Assembly: GCF_041435015.1 (NCBI RefSeq)
Contig: NZ_CP107989.1
Coordinates: forward strand, 2,170,001 to 2,234,000
DNA from: Streptomyces canus
GTDB taxonomy: Bacteria; Actinomycetota; Actinomycetes; Streptomycetales; Streptomycetaceae
Length of the DNA stretch: 64,000 nt
Reading direction: 5' to 3'
The notes beneath the pieces are model-generated. The model saw only the letters and a list, made by a program, of their open reading frames with translations, was not told the DNA's origin and made no database searches. The position numbers and the translations under genes were made by a program. Each line of letters opens with the position of its first letter. Within the stretch, counting starts at the first letter, position 1. Positions 19,675 through 27,214 of the stretch are shown in pieces.

Positions 19675-20669
19675 GCGGCGGCCCCCCAGCGCAGATAGGC
19701 GGCCGCCATCGCCATGCCACCGCCGAAGGCGCCCAGCATGACCAGGTCCCCGGGCCGCAGGTGCCCCGCGCGGGCGGCGTCGTCCAGGGTGATCGCGACC
19801 GAGGCGCTCCCGACGTTCCCGTAGCGCTCCAGCGTGCGGTGGGTGTGCGCGTGGGCCAGGCCGCCGGCCTCGACGAGTTCGGAGAGCATCACGCCGTTGG
19901 GCTGGTGCGGAACGAAGTGCCGCACCTCGCTGAGCGGAATCCCCGTCCTCTCGGCCAGGCCTCGGGCAAAGGGCGGAAAGTTCTCCATCACGAATTCCCG
20001 CACACCCCGCCCTTCCATGCGGACGAAGTGGTCACCACGGGCGAGAGTCTCGGCGGACGCCGGGAGCCGGACGCCGCCCGCGTCCACCCGGATGAGCCGC
20101 TGGGCATCACCGCGGCTGGCGAGTTCGAAGTCGACGAATCCGGATCCGTCCCCCGTCCGGCCGACGAGCGCCGCCCCGGCACCGTCGCCGAACAGCACCG
20201 CCGTGCGGCGGTCGGAGAAGTCCAGAGACCGGGAGTACAGGTCGGCGGCGACCACGAGGGCACGGCTCTCCGGCCGCTGGGCGACCAGGGCACGGGCGAG
20301 CGCGAGGGCGAAGATGAAGCCGCTGCACACTGCGTTGATGTCGAAGCAGGCGGCACGAGTGGCGCCCAGCATGTCCTGCACAAGGCAGGACGTCGGAGGC
20401 TGCGGTGAGTCCGGCGTCGAGGTGGAGACGATCAGATAGTCCACGTCCTCGGCCGGCACGCCGGCGCGATCCAGTGCCTCGGCCGCCGCACGGGCGACCA
20501 TGTCGGACGTCACCTCGTCGGGTGCCGCGTAGCGCCGGCTCCTGATCTGTGTCTTGCGCTCGATCCACTCGGTTTCCACTCCGACGCGTTCGGCGACCTC
20601 GGCGTTGCTCACCTCCTGCTTCGGTAGATACGAACCCGTACTCAGGATTCCTATGGGGTGGAAGGACAT
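19671..20669 (-). CDS. Beta-ketoacyl synthase III (FabH-like) for extender-unit synthesis
   Basis: 332 residues, thiolase fold. The catalytic triad is visible: Cys115 in INAVCSGF, His255 in VPHQPNG and Asn285 in YGNVGSAS. The C-terminus ends with the GAFGGGMAMAAAYLRW loop typical of FabH. It would condense an acyl-CoA starter with malonyl-ACP or malonyl-CoA. The start is the ATG at 20669, with AAGGAG nine bases upstream; a TTG six bases earlier is too close to the site. It lies 61 bp after the crotonyl-CoA carboxylase/reductase and overlaps the dehydrogenase by four bases. Because of this context I favour a role in making the ketoacyl precursor of a branched or long alkylmalonyl-CoA rather than primary fatty-acid synthesis. 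Confidence 0.92.
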   Translation of the reverse strand: MSFHPIGILSTGSYLPKQEVSNAEVAERVGVETEWIERKTQIRSRRYAAPDEVTSDMVARAAAEALDRAGVPAEDVDYLIVSTSTPDSPQPPTSCLVQDMLGATRAACFDINAVCSGFIFALALARALVAQRPESRALVVAADLYSRSLDFSDRRTAVLFGDGAGAALVGRTGDGSGFVDFELASRGDAQRLIRVDAGGVRLPASAETLARGDHFVRMEGRGVREFVMENFPPFARGLAERTGIPLSEVRHFVPHQPNGVMLSELVEAGGLAHAHTHRTLERYGNVGSASVAITLDDAARAGHLRPGDLVMLGAFGGGMAMAAAYLRWGAAA

Positions 20670-20730
20670 GGGCAATGTCTCCTTCGGGCGTCATTCCGGG
20701 TTCATGTCGGATTCCAGGTCGGGCATGGCT

Positions 20731-22077
20731 TCAATTACGGGCGGAATGCGACTCGGGATTCCGCAACAGGTTGAGCCGCTTGTCCCCGATCCTCGCCCGG
20801 AGTTCGGGATCGGTGACGCCCAGTCCCTCGCGAGGGGCCAGGCAGAGCACTCCGACCTTTCCGACGTGCCGGTTCTGCTGCACCAGGCGCACCGCCGCAC
20901 CGCTGTCCTCGAGGGGATAGAGATCGGACAGAGCCGGAAGGAGTTTCGAGAGGCCGAACAGCCGGTTGCACTCCGCCATCTCCTGAAGGTTCGCGGCATG
21001 GCTGCCCACGATGCGCTTCAGGTTCATCCACAGATAGCGGTTGTCGTACTGGTGCTGATAGCCGGTGCTCGATCCGCAGGTGACGACCGTGCCCCCGCGG
21101 CGGACCACGAACACCGAGATCCCGAAGGTCGCCGCGCCGACGAAGTCGAAGACCACGTGGGGATCCTCGCCGGTCTCCTTGCGGATGATCCTGCCCAGCC
21201 GCTTGCCGAGCGTGATGGGGTCCTCGGGCGCGCTGTCGCCGTGCAGGCCGATCTCCGCGCGGTTGACCACCACGTCGCAGCCGAGGGACCGCACCAGCTC
21301 TGCCTTCTCCTCCGAGCCGACGACGCCGACCGGAATGCCGCCCGCGTTCTTGACGAGTTGGACGGCGTAGGCGCCGAGGCCGCCTGCCGCTCCCCAGATC
21401 AGGACGATGTCGCCGAGCTTGATCCGGGCTCCCCGGTCGCTGATCAGCATCCGGTAGGCGGTCCCGGCGGTCAGCAGGTTGACGGCTGCCTCCTCCCAGG
21501 TCAGATGGGCGGGCTTGGGCAGAAGCTGGCTCGCCCGGACCACCGTGTAGTGCGCCATTCCGCCGAAGTTGGTCTCGAAGCCCCAGGCGCGCTGCCCGCT
21601 GCCGAGCACGCCGTCGGCGTGGGTCATCGGCTCCTGGTCGTCGGCCTGGATGGGGCTGACGACGACGTGGTCGCCCACCCGCCACCTTCGGGTGCCGGAG
21701 CCCACGCGGACGATGACGCCGGCGGCGTCGGACCCGATGACGTGGTAGGGCTGGTCGTGCCGGGCGGCGTGGCCGCCCTCCCTGCCGAAGCGTTCCAGGA
21801 AGGCGAAGGTCGGGATCGGCTCGAACATGGCCGACCAGACGCTGTTGTAGTTGACGGAACTGGCCATCACGGCCACCAGCACCTCGTCCGGGGCCAGTTC
21901 CGGCATGGGCACCATACCCACGTGGAGCGCCTTCCGGACGTCCTTGTCCTCGACCCCCGCGAAGATACCCACATCTTCCTTGCGAAGGTGGGCAGCAAGG
22001 TATTCGTCCGGGACTTTCTCCCGTTGCAGTTCTTCCGGATCCGCACCGGCCAGCACCGCCTGGGTCAGAGACGACAT
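20731..22077 (-). CDS. ccr: Crotonyl-CoA carboxylase/reductase (enoyl-CoA reductive carboxylase)
   Basis: 448 residues, a medium-chain dehydrogenase/reductase with the extended N-terminus of crotonyl-CoA carboxylase/reductases. VSSVNYNSVWSAMFEP, the NADP-binding stretch ILIWGAAGGLGAYAVQL-like (about 200-230) and the C-terminal YLWMNLKRIVGSHAAN are characteristic. It reduces a 2-enoyl-CoA and carboxylates it to an alkylmalonyl-CoA. The ATG at 22077 has a strong GGAGGAA site. It is first in an operon with KASIII, dehydrogenase and the broken thioesterase. In antimycin clusters AntE is a homologous enzyme that makes the variable alkylmalonyl unit, so this operon may once have served the 3-formamidosalicylate genes to the right. 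Chain-length preference cannot be read here. Confidence 0.95.
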   Translation of the reverse strand: MSSLTQAVLAGADPEELQREKVPDEYLAAHLRKEDVGIFAGVEDKDVRKALHVGMVPMPELAPDEVLVAVMASSVNYNSVWSAMFEPIPTFAFLERFGREGGHAARHDQPYHVIGSDAAGVIVRVGSGTRRWRVGDHVVVSPIQADDQEPMTHADGVLGSGQRAWGFETNFGGMAHYTVVRASQLLPKPAHLTWEEAAVNLLTAGTAYRMLISDRGARIKLGDIVLIWGAAGGLGAYAVQLVKNAGGIPVGVVGSEEKAELVRSLGCDVVVNRAEIGLHGDSAPEDPITLGKRLGRIIRKETGEDPHVVFDFVGAATFGISVFVVRRGGTVVTCGSSTGYQHQYDNRYLWMNLKRIVGSHAANLQEMAECNRLFGLSKLLPALSDLYPLEDSGAAVRLVQQNRHVGKVGVLCLAPREGLGVTDPELRARIGDKRLNLLRNPESHSARN

Positions 22078-22139
22078 GGGAATTCCTCCAACTCGCTTCC
22101 GAACAACTTGTTTCCCACGGCTTTGGCCTTGTCCGCGGC

Positions 22140-22700
22140 CCGCGCTCGGCGAAGCCGAAGTGCTTGCGCACGTGATTCGCCCTGGCCATGTGGTCGTGCA
22201 GGGCGTCGATAAACCCGGCCGAATGCGAGGTCGGACAATAGCGGTGGCCCACCATCTGCCCAGCGGAGTACTGGAGCCGGACGCTCCCGGGCCGGTACCG
22301 CGTCCGCGAACTGCGGCGCGATGTCCGGGAACCGGGAGACGCTCCGGCGGGACTCCTTCTCCGGCAAGCAGTCCCGTTCCGGGGGGACAACCGGAACGAG
22401 GCTGAGGCCGACGCTCCACAGCGAGTTGGTCGCGGTGGGGGCGGCCACGCTGTACTGCGGTGGTTTGCCGAGCATCACGTACGCCTCCGCCGGTCCGGGA
22501 ACACAAGGCCCGGACGGGATCACACCACTGGCGAGTCGTACTTCGGCGGAGATCCGCTTGAGGACGGCTCGGCCGGTTCGGCGTTCGGGAGCCGGGCCGA
22601 TGGACGTCGACCGCGGTGCCCCGCGCCCGCGCGTGCCGGATGAGCCGTTCGGCCGCCCCACTCGCTCTGAGGGTAGCCATTGACCAGCTTGCCGGCCCTG
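22140..22700 (-). pseudogene. Flavin-dependent halogenase-like gene, middle and C-terminal remnant
   Basis: On the - strand three short stretches in different frames line up in the order of a flavin-dependent halogenase/monooxygenase. ERLIRHARARGTAVDVH is near 22640, TNSLWSVGLSL with RFPDIAPQFADAV is at about 22430-22310, and LQYSAGQMVGHRY with HSAGFIDAL is at about 22280-22210. These match the conserved blocks of the halogenase/CmlS-like flavoprotein family as I know it. Frameshifts and stops separate them, so it is dead. It lies just upstream of the crotonyl-CoA carboxylase/reductase. The matching N-terminal block lies 300 bp further right but on the opposite strand. Confidence 0.55.
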
Positions 22701-23014
22701 AAGATGTCGACGTCTCAGCGGTCCGGCGGCACCTCGGTGACGACATCGGTGGTGTCCTCAGCAAGCCCCACGGCCCGTCGACTCCCGACCCGCCGCCGGG
22801 ACACCGGCATCCCGCGCCCACGACGGCAACGGTGTCGGTGTACCGAGATGCCGTTCCGAAGTCGGTCGTTCCTTTGGACCGCCGGGCGAACGGTGTGCGA
22901 CCACGCTGCGCGGCCTGTCCGGAACGGCCCTCGAACACGGCTGGACAGCACACCCCGCAGCCGTTCGGCCGGTTTTCGAGACAGATTCCAGGCGCCCTGG
23001 CCAGGCTTCGGGGC

Positions 23015-23312
23015 ATGAGAAATCCCGATGCCCGAGCTCACCCGGCGTACGACGTCGCGGTGCTCGGCGGCCGTCTCTCTGCGGGCCTGCTGGGGGCGGT
23101 CCTGTCCAGGCGAGGCGTCCGGGTTCCGCTGATGAGCACTCCGGGTGATCTCTCCGAGCTCGTGGGCGAGGCAACGATGCCGTACACCGACGGCCGCCTT
23201 CGGCCTGTTCACCGAGTTGCCCGCACGGCTCCGTGGCGCCGGCGGCACGAACCGCGGCCTGGGATGCCTCATCACCGGCCGGGCATCCGGCCCGGCCGGC
23301 CCTCACCATTGA
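23015..23312 (+). pseudogene. Flavin-dependent halogenase-like gene, N-terminal remnant (inverted relative to the rest)
   Basis: Starting at ATG 23015 the + strand encodes a Rossmann-like FAD-binding start (YDVAVLGGRLSAGLLGAVLSRRG) and then LVGEATMPYT, the counterpart of the GEST(I/M)P motif of halogenase-like flavoproteins. A frameshift near 23190 moves the continuation (AFGLFTELPARLRG) to the next frame, which stops at 23310-23312. About 95 codons remain of a protein that is usually 480-550 long. The GxGxxG motif is altered to GGRLSAG. Its orientation is opposite to the C-terminal remnant at 22140-22700, which suggests an inversion, or two different decayed genes. Confidence 0.55.
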
Positions 23313-23391
23313 CCACGGCGACCGACCGTGGAGGGAGGTTCTCAAGGAGAGCAGACCAGCCCCCGACCGCCCGTCACACTCGTGAGGCCCC

Positions 23392-23979
23392 ATGACCAGC
23401 CCCCATATGCCGTGGACGCCCAAGGCCAGCCCCGAGCCCTGCGAAGCCGACGTCATCCCTTCCCGCGACCGCCACACCCCGCAGGTGAGCATCCTGTTGC
23501 CACGCGCTCAGGCCGGTGACCGTGAGGCCATGAACGACCTGTTGCAGCACGTCGCCCCACTGGTCGTGCGGCACTGTCAGCGGGTCACCCGGCGGCACGG
23601 CCCGGATGCCGCGCAGGAGGCCATGCTCGCGATCTACCGCGGCATCCGCGGACTGCGTGAGCCCAAGGCCTTCTACGCCTGGGCCCGCGCGATCGCGGTA
23701 CGGGAAGCCATCCGCACCAACCGGCGCCTTGGTGACTTCGCGGCCGGTGACATGCCCGACCTGGCGCAGGACAGCAATCCCATGGCCGCCGTCCACATCA
23801 GCGACGTCCTGGACCGGCTGCCGAACCACCATCGCGAGGTACTCACCCTCCGAGCGGTCTACGGCCTGGACGAGCAGGAGATGGCGACGGCACTCGCCCT
23901 GCCTCTCGGGACGGTCCGCTCCCGGCTGCACCGGGCACGGCAGAACTTCCACTACGCCTGGCACCAGCAGTCCGCCTGA
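23392..23979 (+). CDS. ECF-type RNA polymerase sigma factor (candidate AntA-like cluster regulator)
   Basis: 195 residues. The sigma-2 region spans about 40-105 (PLVVRHCQRVTRRHGPDAAQEAMLAIYR). The sigma-4 region spans about 130-185 (LDRLPNHHREVLTLRAVYGLDEQEMATAL, then GTVRSRLHRARQ). No anti-sigma gene and no extra domain is present. The start is the ATG at 23392 after GAGG; an in-frame ATG lies at 23407. It neighbours the 3-formamidosalicylate genes, and antimycin clusters are controlled by a cluster-encoded orphan ECF factor, AntA, which drives the antGF and antHIJKLMNO promoters. I therefore propose it as the AntA counterpart. Unlike the Ala-Ala end I recall for AntA, this protein ends QQSA. 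Orthology is inference. Confidence 0.85.
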   Translation: MTSPHMPWTPKASPEPCEADVIPSRDRHTPQVSILLPRAQAGDREAMNDLLQHVAPLVVRHCQRVTRRHGPDAAQEAMLAIYRGIRGLREPKAFYAWARAIAVREAIRTNRRLGDFAAGDMPDLAQDSNPMAAVHISDVLDRLPNHHREVLTLRAVYGLDEQEMATALALPLGTVRSRLHRARQNFHYAWHQQSA

Positions 23980-24033
23980 CGAACCCGGCTCAGGGCGCCG
24001 GGCCACACCCTTGTGGGGTGGGTGACGGGCCCC

Positions 24034-24069
24034 TTCCTTGAGTTCCTTGAGTTCCTTGAGTTCCTTGAG
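24034..24069. repeat. Four perfect tandem copies of a 9-bp unit (ttccttgag)
   Basis: The 9-mer ttccttgag occurs four times without interruption or mismatch, just after the stop of the sigma-factor gene. The unit length is a multiple of three but it is outside any convincing coding frame. Slippage could make the copy number variable between strains. Confidence 0.95.
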
Positions 24070-24123
24070 CAGGATGCGGTGGGCGTCCGGCCATGCCGTC
24101 GTTCGACCATGCCGCTGGTCTGA

Positions 24124-24159
24124 GGCCGTGCAGGAAGTCGGGGCCGTGCAGGAAGTCGG
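24124..24159. repeat. Two perfect tandem copies of an 18-bp unit
   Basis: The 18-mer beginning ggccgtgcaggaagtcgg is repeated directly once, 55 bp downstream of the 9-bp repeats. No function is apparent. Confidence 0.95.
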
Positions 24160-24437
24160 GAGCGCCCGTGGCTACGGGCCGGTTCGCCGGTGGCCCGGTC
24201 CGGTGCGGCCGACGTCGGCATGCCGTGACACTGCCGCAGGGCACGGCGCACGCGACCCGGTTGCAGGCCACGAGTCGGCCCGTTGCCGGACGTCGCCGCC
24301 CGGCGGTTTCTCGACGCCGACCGGACCGGGCAGGGGCCGGACCGCTTCTCCGTCCTGCTGCGGAACGCGGCTCACCCTGCGGGAGGTCACGTCCGCCGCG
24401 CAGCGCGAGGCGCGGGGTTTGCTCTTGTGCCGGACGG

Positions 24438-25706
24438 TCAGGTGACGGCTGCGCGGTGTCGGAAGCGCGGGTCCCGGTGCTCCCCTCGGGTCACAGCCTG
24501 CCGCAGGTGTCGTACAGCCGTCAGCATGTCGCGGTGGGAGAGGTACAGGGCGTTGACGCCGAACCGCAGCAGGTCCGGAGCCCGCATGTCGCCGATGACG
24601 CCGCGGGCGGCGAGCGCGCTCACCAGCGGATACGCGTCCGGGTGCCGGAGAGCCACCTGGCTGCCGCGCCGGTGCGGTTCCCGTGGGGTGACAGCGGTGA
24701 AACCGAGACCGTCCAGCAGGGTGTCGGCGCAGTCCATGAAGAACTCGGTCAGCGACAAGCTCTTGGCCCGGACCTGCTCCATGCCGACCCCCTCGAAGGC
24801 GGTGAGGGCCGCCTCAAGTGCGAGCAGGGAGAGGATCGGCGGCGTGCCGATGCGAGCGCGCTCCACTCCCGGGGCAGGAAGGTAGTCGCCGCTCAGCCCG
24901 AAGGGATCCACGTGCCCGTTCCAGCCGGTGAGCGGATGATCGAAGGCGGCCTGGTGGCGCCGGGCGATATAGATGAAGGCCGGGGCGCCCGGTCCGCCCG
25001 ACAGGAACTTGTAACCACAGCCCACCGCCAGATCGACGCCCAGCTCGTCCAGTTGGACGGGCAGCGCGCCGGTCGCGTGGCACAGATCCCACAACATCAG
25101 CCCTCCGGCCTCCTGTACGGCACGGGTGATCGCAGCCATGTCGTGGAGCTCACCGGTGCGGTAGTCGACCGGCGAGTAGCCGGCCACCGCCACCTCGTGT
25201 CCCCGTTCGGCCAAGCACCGCGGCAGGTCGTCCACCGCGACCCGGCGGACCTCCAGGCCGAGCAGCCGGGCCACAGAGTCGGCGATGTACCCATCGGTGG
25301 GGAAGTGGCCCGGGTCGGTCAGCAGCAGCCGCCGCCCGGGACGCAGCCGTGCTGCCGCGGCCAGGCCATTGAACAGTTGCACGGTGGTGGAGTCGCCCGC
25401 CACGGTCTGCCCGGGCGCCGCGCCGAGCAGCCGTCCGATGGCGTCCCCCACCCGCAGCGGCGCCTGCCACCACTGGTGCTCGTTCCAGGAGCGGATCAGG
25501 CCCACACCCCATTGCCGGTGGACGCCGTCCGCGAGCGCTCCCGGCACCGCGGCCGGTAGGGCACCTAGCGAGTTGCCGTCCAGATAGACGATTCCGTCCG
25601 GCAGGATGAAGCGTTCCCGCTGTGCTGCCAGCGGGTCCGCGGTGTCGAGTGCGGACGCCCGTGCCAGCAGTTCCTCCAGGGCGGGTGCGCTCTCGGAGAC
25701 GGTCAC
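24438..25706 (-). CDS. antP: Kynureninase (AntP-like)
   Basis: 422 residues, a fold-type I PLP enzyme that cleaves L-kynurenine to anthranilate and alanine. DGNSLGALP near the N-terminus, GDSTTVQLFN for the cofactor phosphate, DLCHATGALPVQ with the aspartate facing the pyridine nitrogen, and the Schiff-base lysine in GCGYKFLSGGPGAP are intact. A GTG at 25712 overlaps the preceding gene, but AAGGAG is only one base before it. The second GTG at 25706 has the proper spacing and is chosen. It is last in the - strand operon that starts with the PaaABCDE-like oxygenase. In antimycin L-form clusters antP supplies anthranilate from tryptophan for 3-formamidosalicylate. PBD clusters also carry kynureninase, but the neighbours fit antimycin better. 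Confidence 0.93.
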   Translation of the reverse strand: MTVSESAPALEELLARASALDTADPLAAQRERFILPDGIVYLDGNSLGALPAAVPGALADGVHRQWGVGLIRSWNEHQWWQAPLRVGDAIGRLLGAAPGQTVAGDSTTVQLFNGLAAAARLRPGRRLLLTDPGHFPTDGYIADSVARLLGLEVRRVAVDDLPRCLAERGHEVAVAGYSPVDYRTGELHDMAAITRAVQEAGGLMLWDLCHATGALPVQLDELGVDLAVGCGYKFLSGGPGAPAFIYIARRHQAAFDHPLTGWNGHVDPFGLSGDYLPAPGVERARIGTPPILSLLALEAALTAFEGVGMEQVRAKSLSLTEFFMDCADTLLDGLGFTAVTPREPHRRGSQVALRHPDAYPLVSALAARGVIGDMRAPDLLRFGVNALYLSHRDMLTAVRHLRQAVTRGEHRDPRFRHRAAVT

Positions 25707-25708
25707 GG

Positions 25709-26296
25709 TCACTCCTTCCCATGGCGGGACGGCCGGGTGAAGAAGTCGATCACCTCGTGGAGGCCTGCGCGCCGGGCTCGATGGGGGTGTGGTGGCCGGT
25801 CTCCGGCAGGATGACCAGCTCGGCCACGGGGTGCACTGCCGTGTAGTCGCTGAAGTGCTCCCACGGCACCTTCTCGGCGGCGGCGCCGGTGACCGGAGCC
25901 AACACGAGCACCGCGGGCAGCCGCCCGCGCGCCGCCCACAGGGCGAGCCGGCCGCCGGAGCAACAAGGAGGGACCGGCCCGGATGGTGTCCACCGCCAGG
26001 TCGGCGTCGTCGAACACGCCCGGACAGCCACCGGACCGCCGGCCCTCGGGCAGCACCATGGTGAACCCGTTCGCCGCCAGGTACGCGGCGAAGGGCGCCA
26101 GATGCATCCGGTGGTACCGCCAGTGGCCGCCGTGCCGCAATATGACCAGCGGGGCGTCGGGGTCCTTGGCCGCCCCCAGGTCGTAGGCCTGGCCGGGGTG
26201 CTCGCCGCAGGACCGGTGGACCGGCGCGAGCACGGGCTCCGGGCCCAGCACCCGGTGCTCCTCCTCGGCGGCGCCTGCGGAGATCTGCCTAGACAT
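25709..26296 (-). pseudogene. antO: Alpha/beta hydrolase, AntO- or kynurenine-formamidase-like, frame-broken and missing its nucleophile
   Basis: From the ATG at 26296, which overlaps the end of the dioxygenase gene by eight bases, the frame reads VLRHGGHWRYHRMHL (oxyanion-hole HGG), then VLPEGRRSGGCPGVFDDADLAVDTIRAG. It then loses frame near 25965. The next frame resumes at GGRLALWAARGRLPAVLVLAPVTG and ETGHHTPIEPG (catalytic His), and a second shift near 25775 returns to the first frame for VIDFFTRPSRHG. The GHSAGG-type nucleophile elbow expected exactly at the first break is absent. In antimycin clusters the lipase-like N-formyltransferase AntO lies between antN and antP, the position seen here. 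A formamidase for N-formylkynurenine is the alternative. As it stands the gene should be inactive. Confidence 0.75.
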
Positions 26297-27134
26297 GACC
26301 GCGCGCCGTCCATATCTCGGGGAACAGCGGACGGGCGGCTCGTTTCTCCAGCCAGGCGACACCCGAGGAGCCGCCGCTGCCCGCCTTGGAGCCCATCGCC
26401 CGGCGGGTGGCGAGCAGATGGTCGCCACGCCAGCGCATGACCGCATCGGCGATGTCGGTCAGCGCCTCGCCCAGGTCCAGCAGCGGGTCGTTCTGCGGGC
26501 CGGCGTAGATGCGCCGCCAGACCTCCTCGATGTCCGGGTCGGCCTCGTACGGGGCGCTCACGTCGCGTTCCAGCACATGCTCCGGGACGGGCAGGCCCCG
26601 GCGGTGCAGGTAGAACAGCGTCTCGTCGTACAGCGACGGCTGATACAGCAGCTCCTCCAGTTCGGCGTACGTCCTGGGGTCGTCCCGCTGCGGGTTCATC
26701 AGCGAACGGGACCTGTCGCCGAGAAGGAACTCCATCTCCCGGTACTTCGCCGACTGGAAACCGGACGCCGCGCCGAACGCCTCGCGGAATCCGTTGAACT
26801 GGGCGGGGGTCATTTTCGCGATCGGCTGGAGGGAGTCGTTGAGCGCGTGATGAGCGCTGATGCTGCGACGCAGGGCGCCCATGGCGCGCTCGTGGTCGTC
26901 CTTGACCAGCGCGTCCCGGGCGGTCCGCCACTCGTGGACGGTCAGGGTGAACCACAACTCCATCACCTGGGTCGTGACCAGGAACGCCATCTCGTGCGGG
27001 GCGTCGGTCAGGGGCTGCTGCAGCGAGGACAGCACCGAGGCGTGGACGTAGTCGTCGTAGGGGGTCCTTCCCTGGAAGGTCACCAACGGATCGTCCGTCC
27101 CCGAGGTGCGGGGCAGTGACGTGGCGTCGGGCAT
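26289..27134 (-). CDS. antN: Tryptophan 2,3-dioxygenase (AntN-like)
   Basis: 281 residues, the usual size of bacterial heme tryptophan 2,3-dioxygenases. The N-terminal active-site segment TFQGRTPYDDYVHASVL holds the conserved histidine. The helix block HEMAFLVTTQVMELWF, the C-terminal heme-ligand region with WRGDHLLATRRAMG, and the GSGGSSGVAWL loop that closes on substrate are all present. It opens the indole ring of tryptophan to N-formylkynurenine. The ATG at 27134 has GAGGAG upstream. It lies 80 bp after the reductase gene of the PaaABCDE-like set and is followed by the broken hydrolase and kynureninase. In antimycin biosynthesis AntN diverts tryptophan into the 3-formamidosalicylate starter. 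The expected ketoreductase gene antM between antL and antN is missing here. Confidence 0.95.
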   Translation of the reverse strand: MPDATSLPRTSGTDDPLVTFQGRTPYDDYVHASVLSSLQQPLTDAPHEMAFLVTTQVMELWFTLTVHEWRTARDALVKDDHERAMGALRRSISAHHALNDSLQPIAKMTPAQFNGFREAFGAASGFQSAKYREMEFLLGDRSRSLMNPQRDDPRTYAELEELLYQPSLYDETLFYLHRRGLPVPEHVLERDVSAPYEADPDIEEVWRRIYAGPQNDPLLDLGEALTDIADAVMRWRGDHLLATRRAMGSKAGSGGSSGVAWLEKRAARPLFPEIWTARGHV

Positions 27135-27214
27135 CGTGTCTCCTCAATGGGCTGCGGTGATCAGCGCGGTGAGATGTCAGCGGGCAGTGGTCATGCGGTG
27201 CCCTTCTCGTCTGC

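Larger units (their letters stand above)
23980..24437. other. Spacer between the convergent sigma-factor and kynureninase genes, with short tandem repeats
   Basis: About 460 bp without a supportable gene; frames on either strand are low-complexity. It contains two short tandem repeats, listed separately, and is the place where transcripts from both sides should end. Confidence 0.5.

Noticed and set aside
24438..27134. Plain tryptophan catabolism or pyrrolobenzodiazepine-type kynurenine genes
   Set aside because: The genes continue an operon with the PaaABCDE-like oxygenase and keep the antN-O-P order; no pyrrolobenzodiazepine genes are near.
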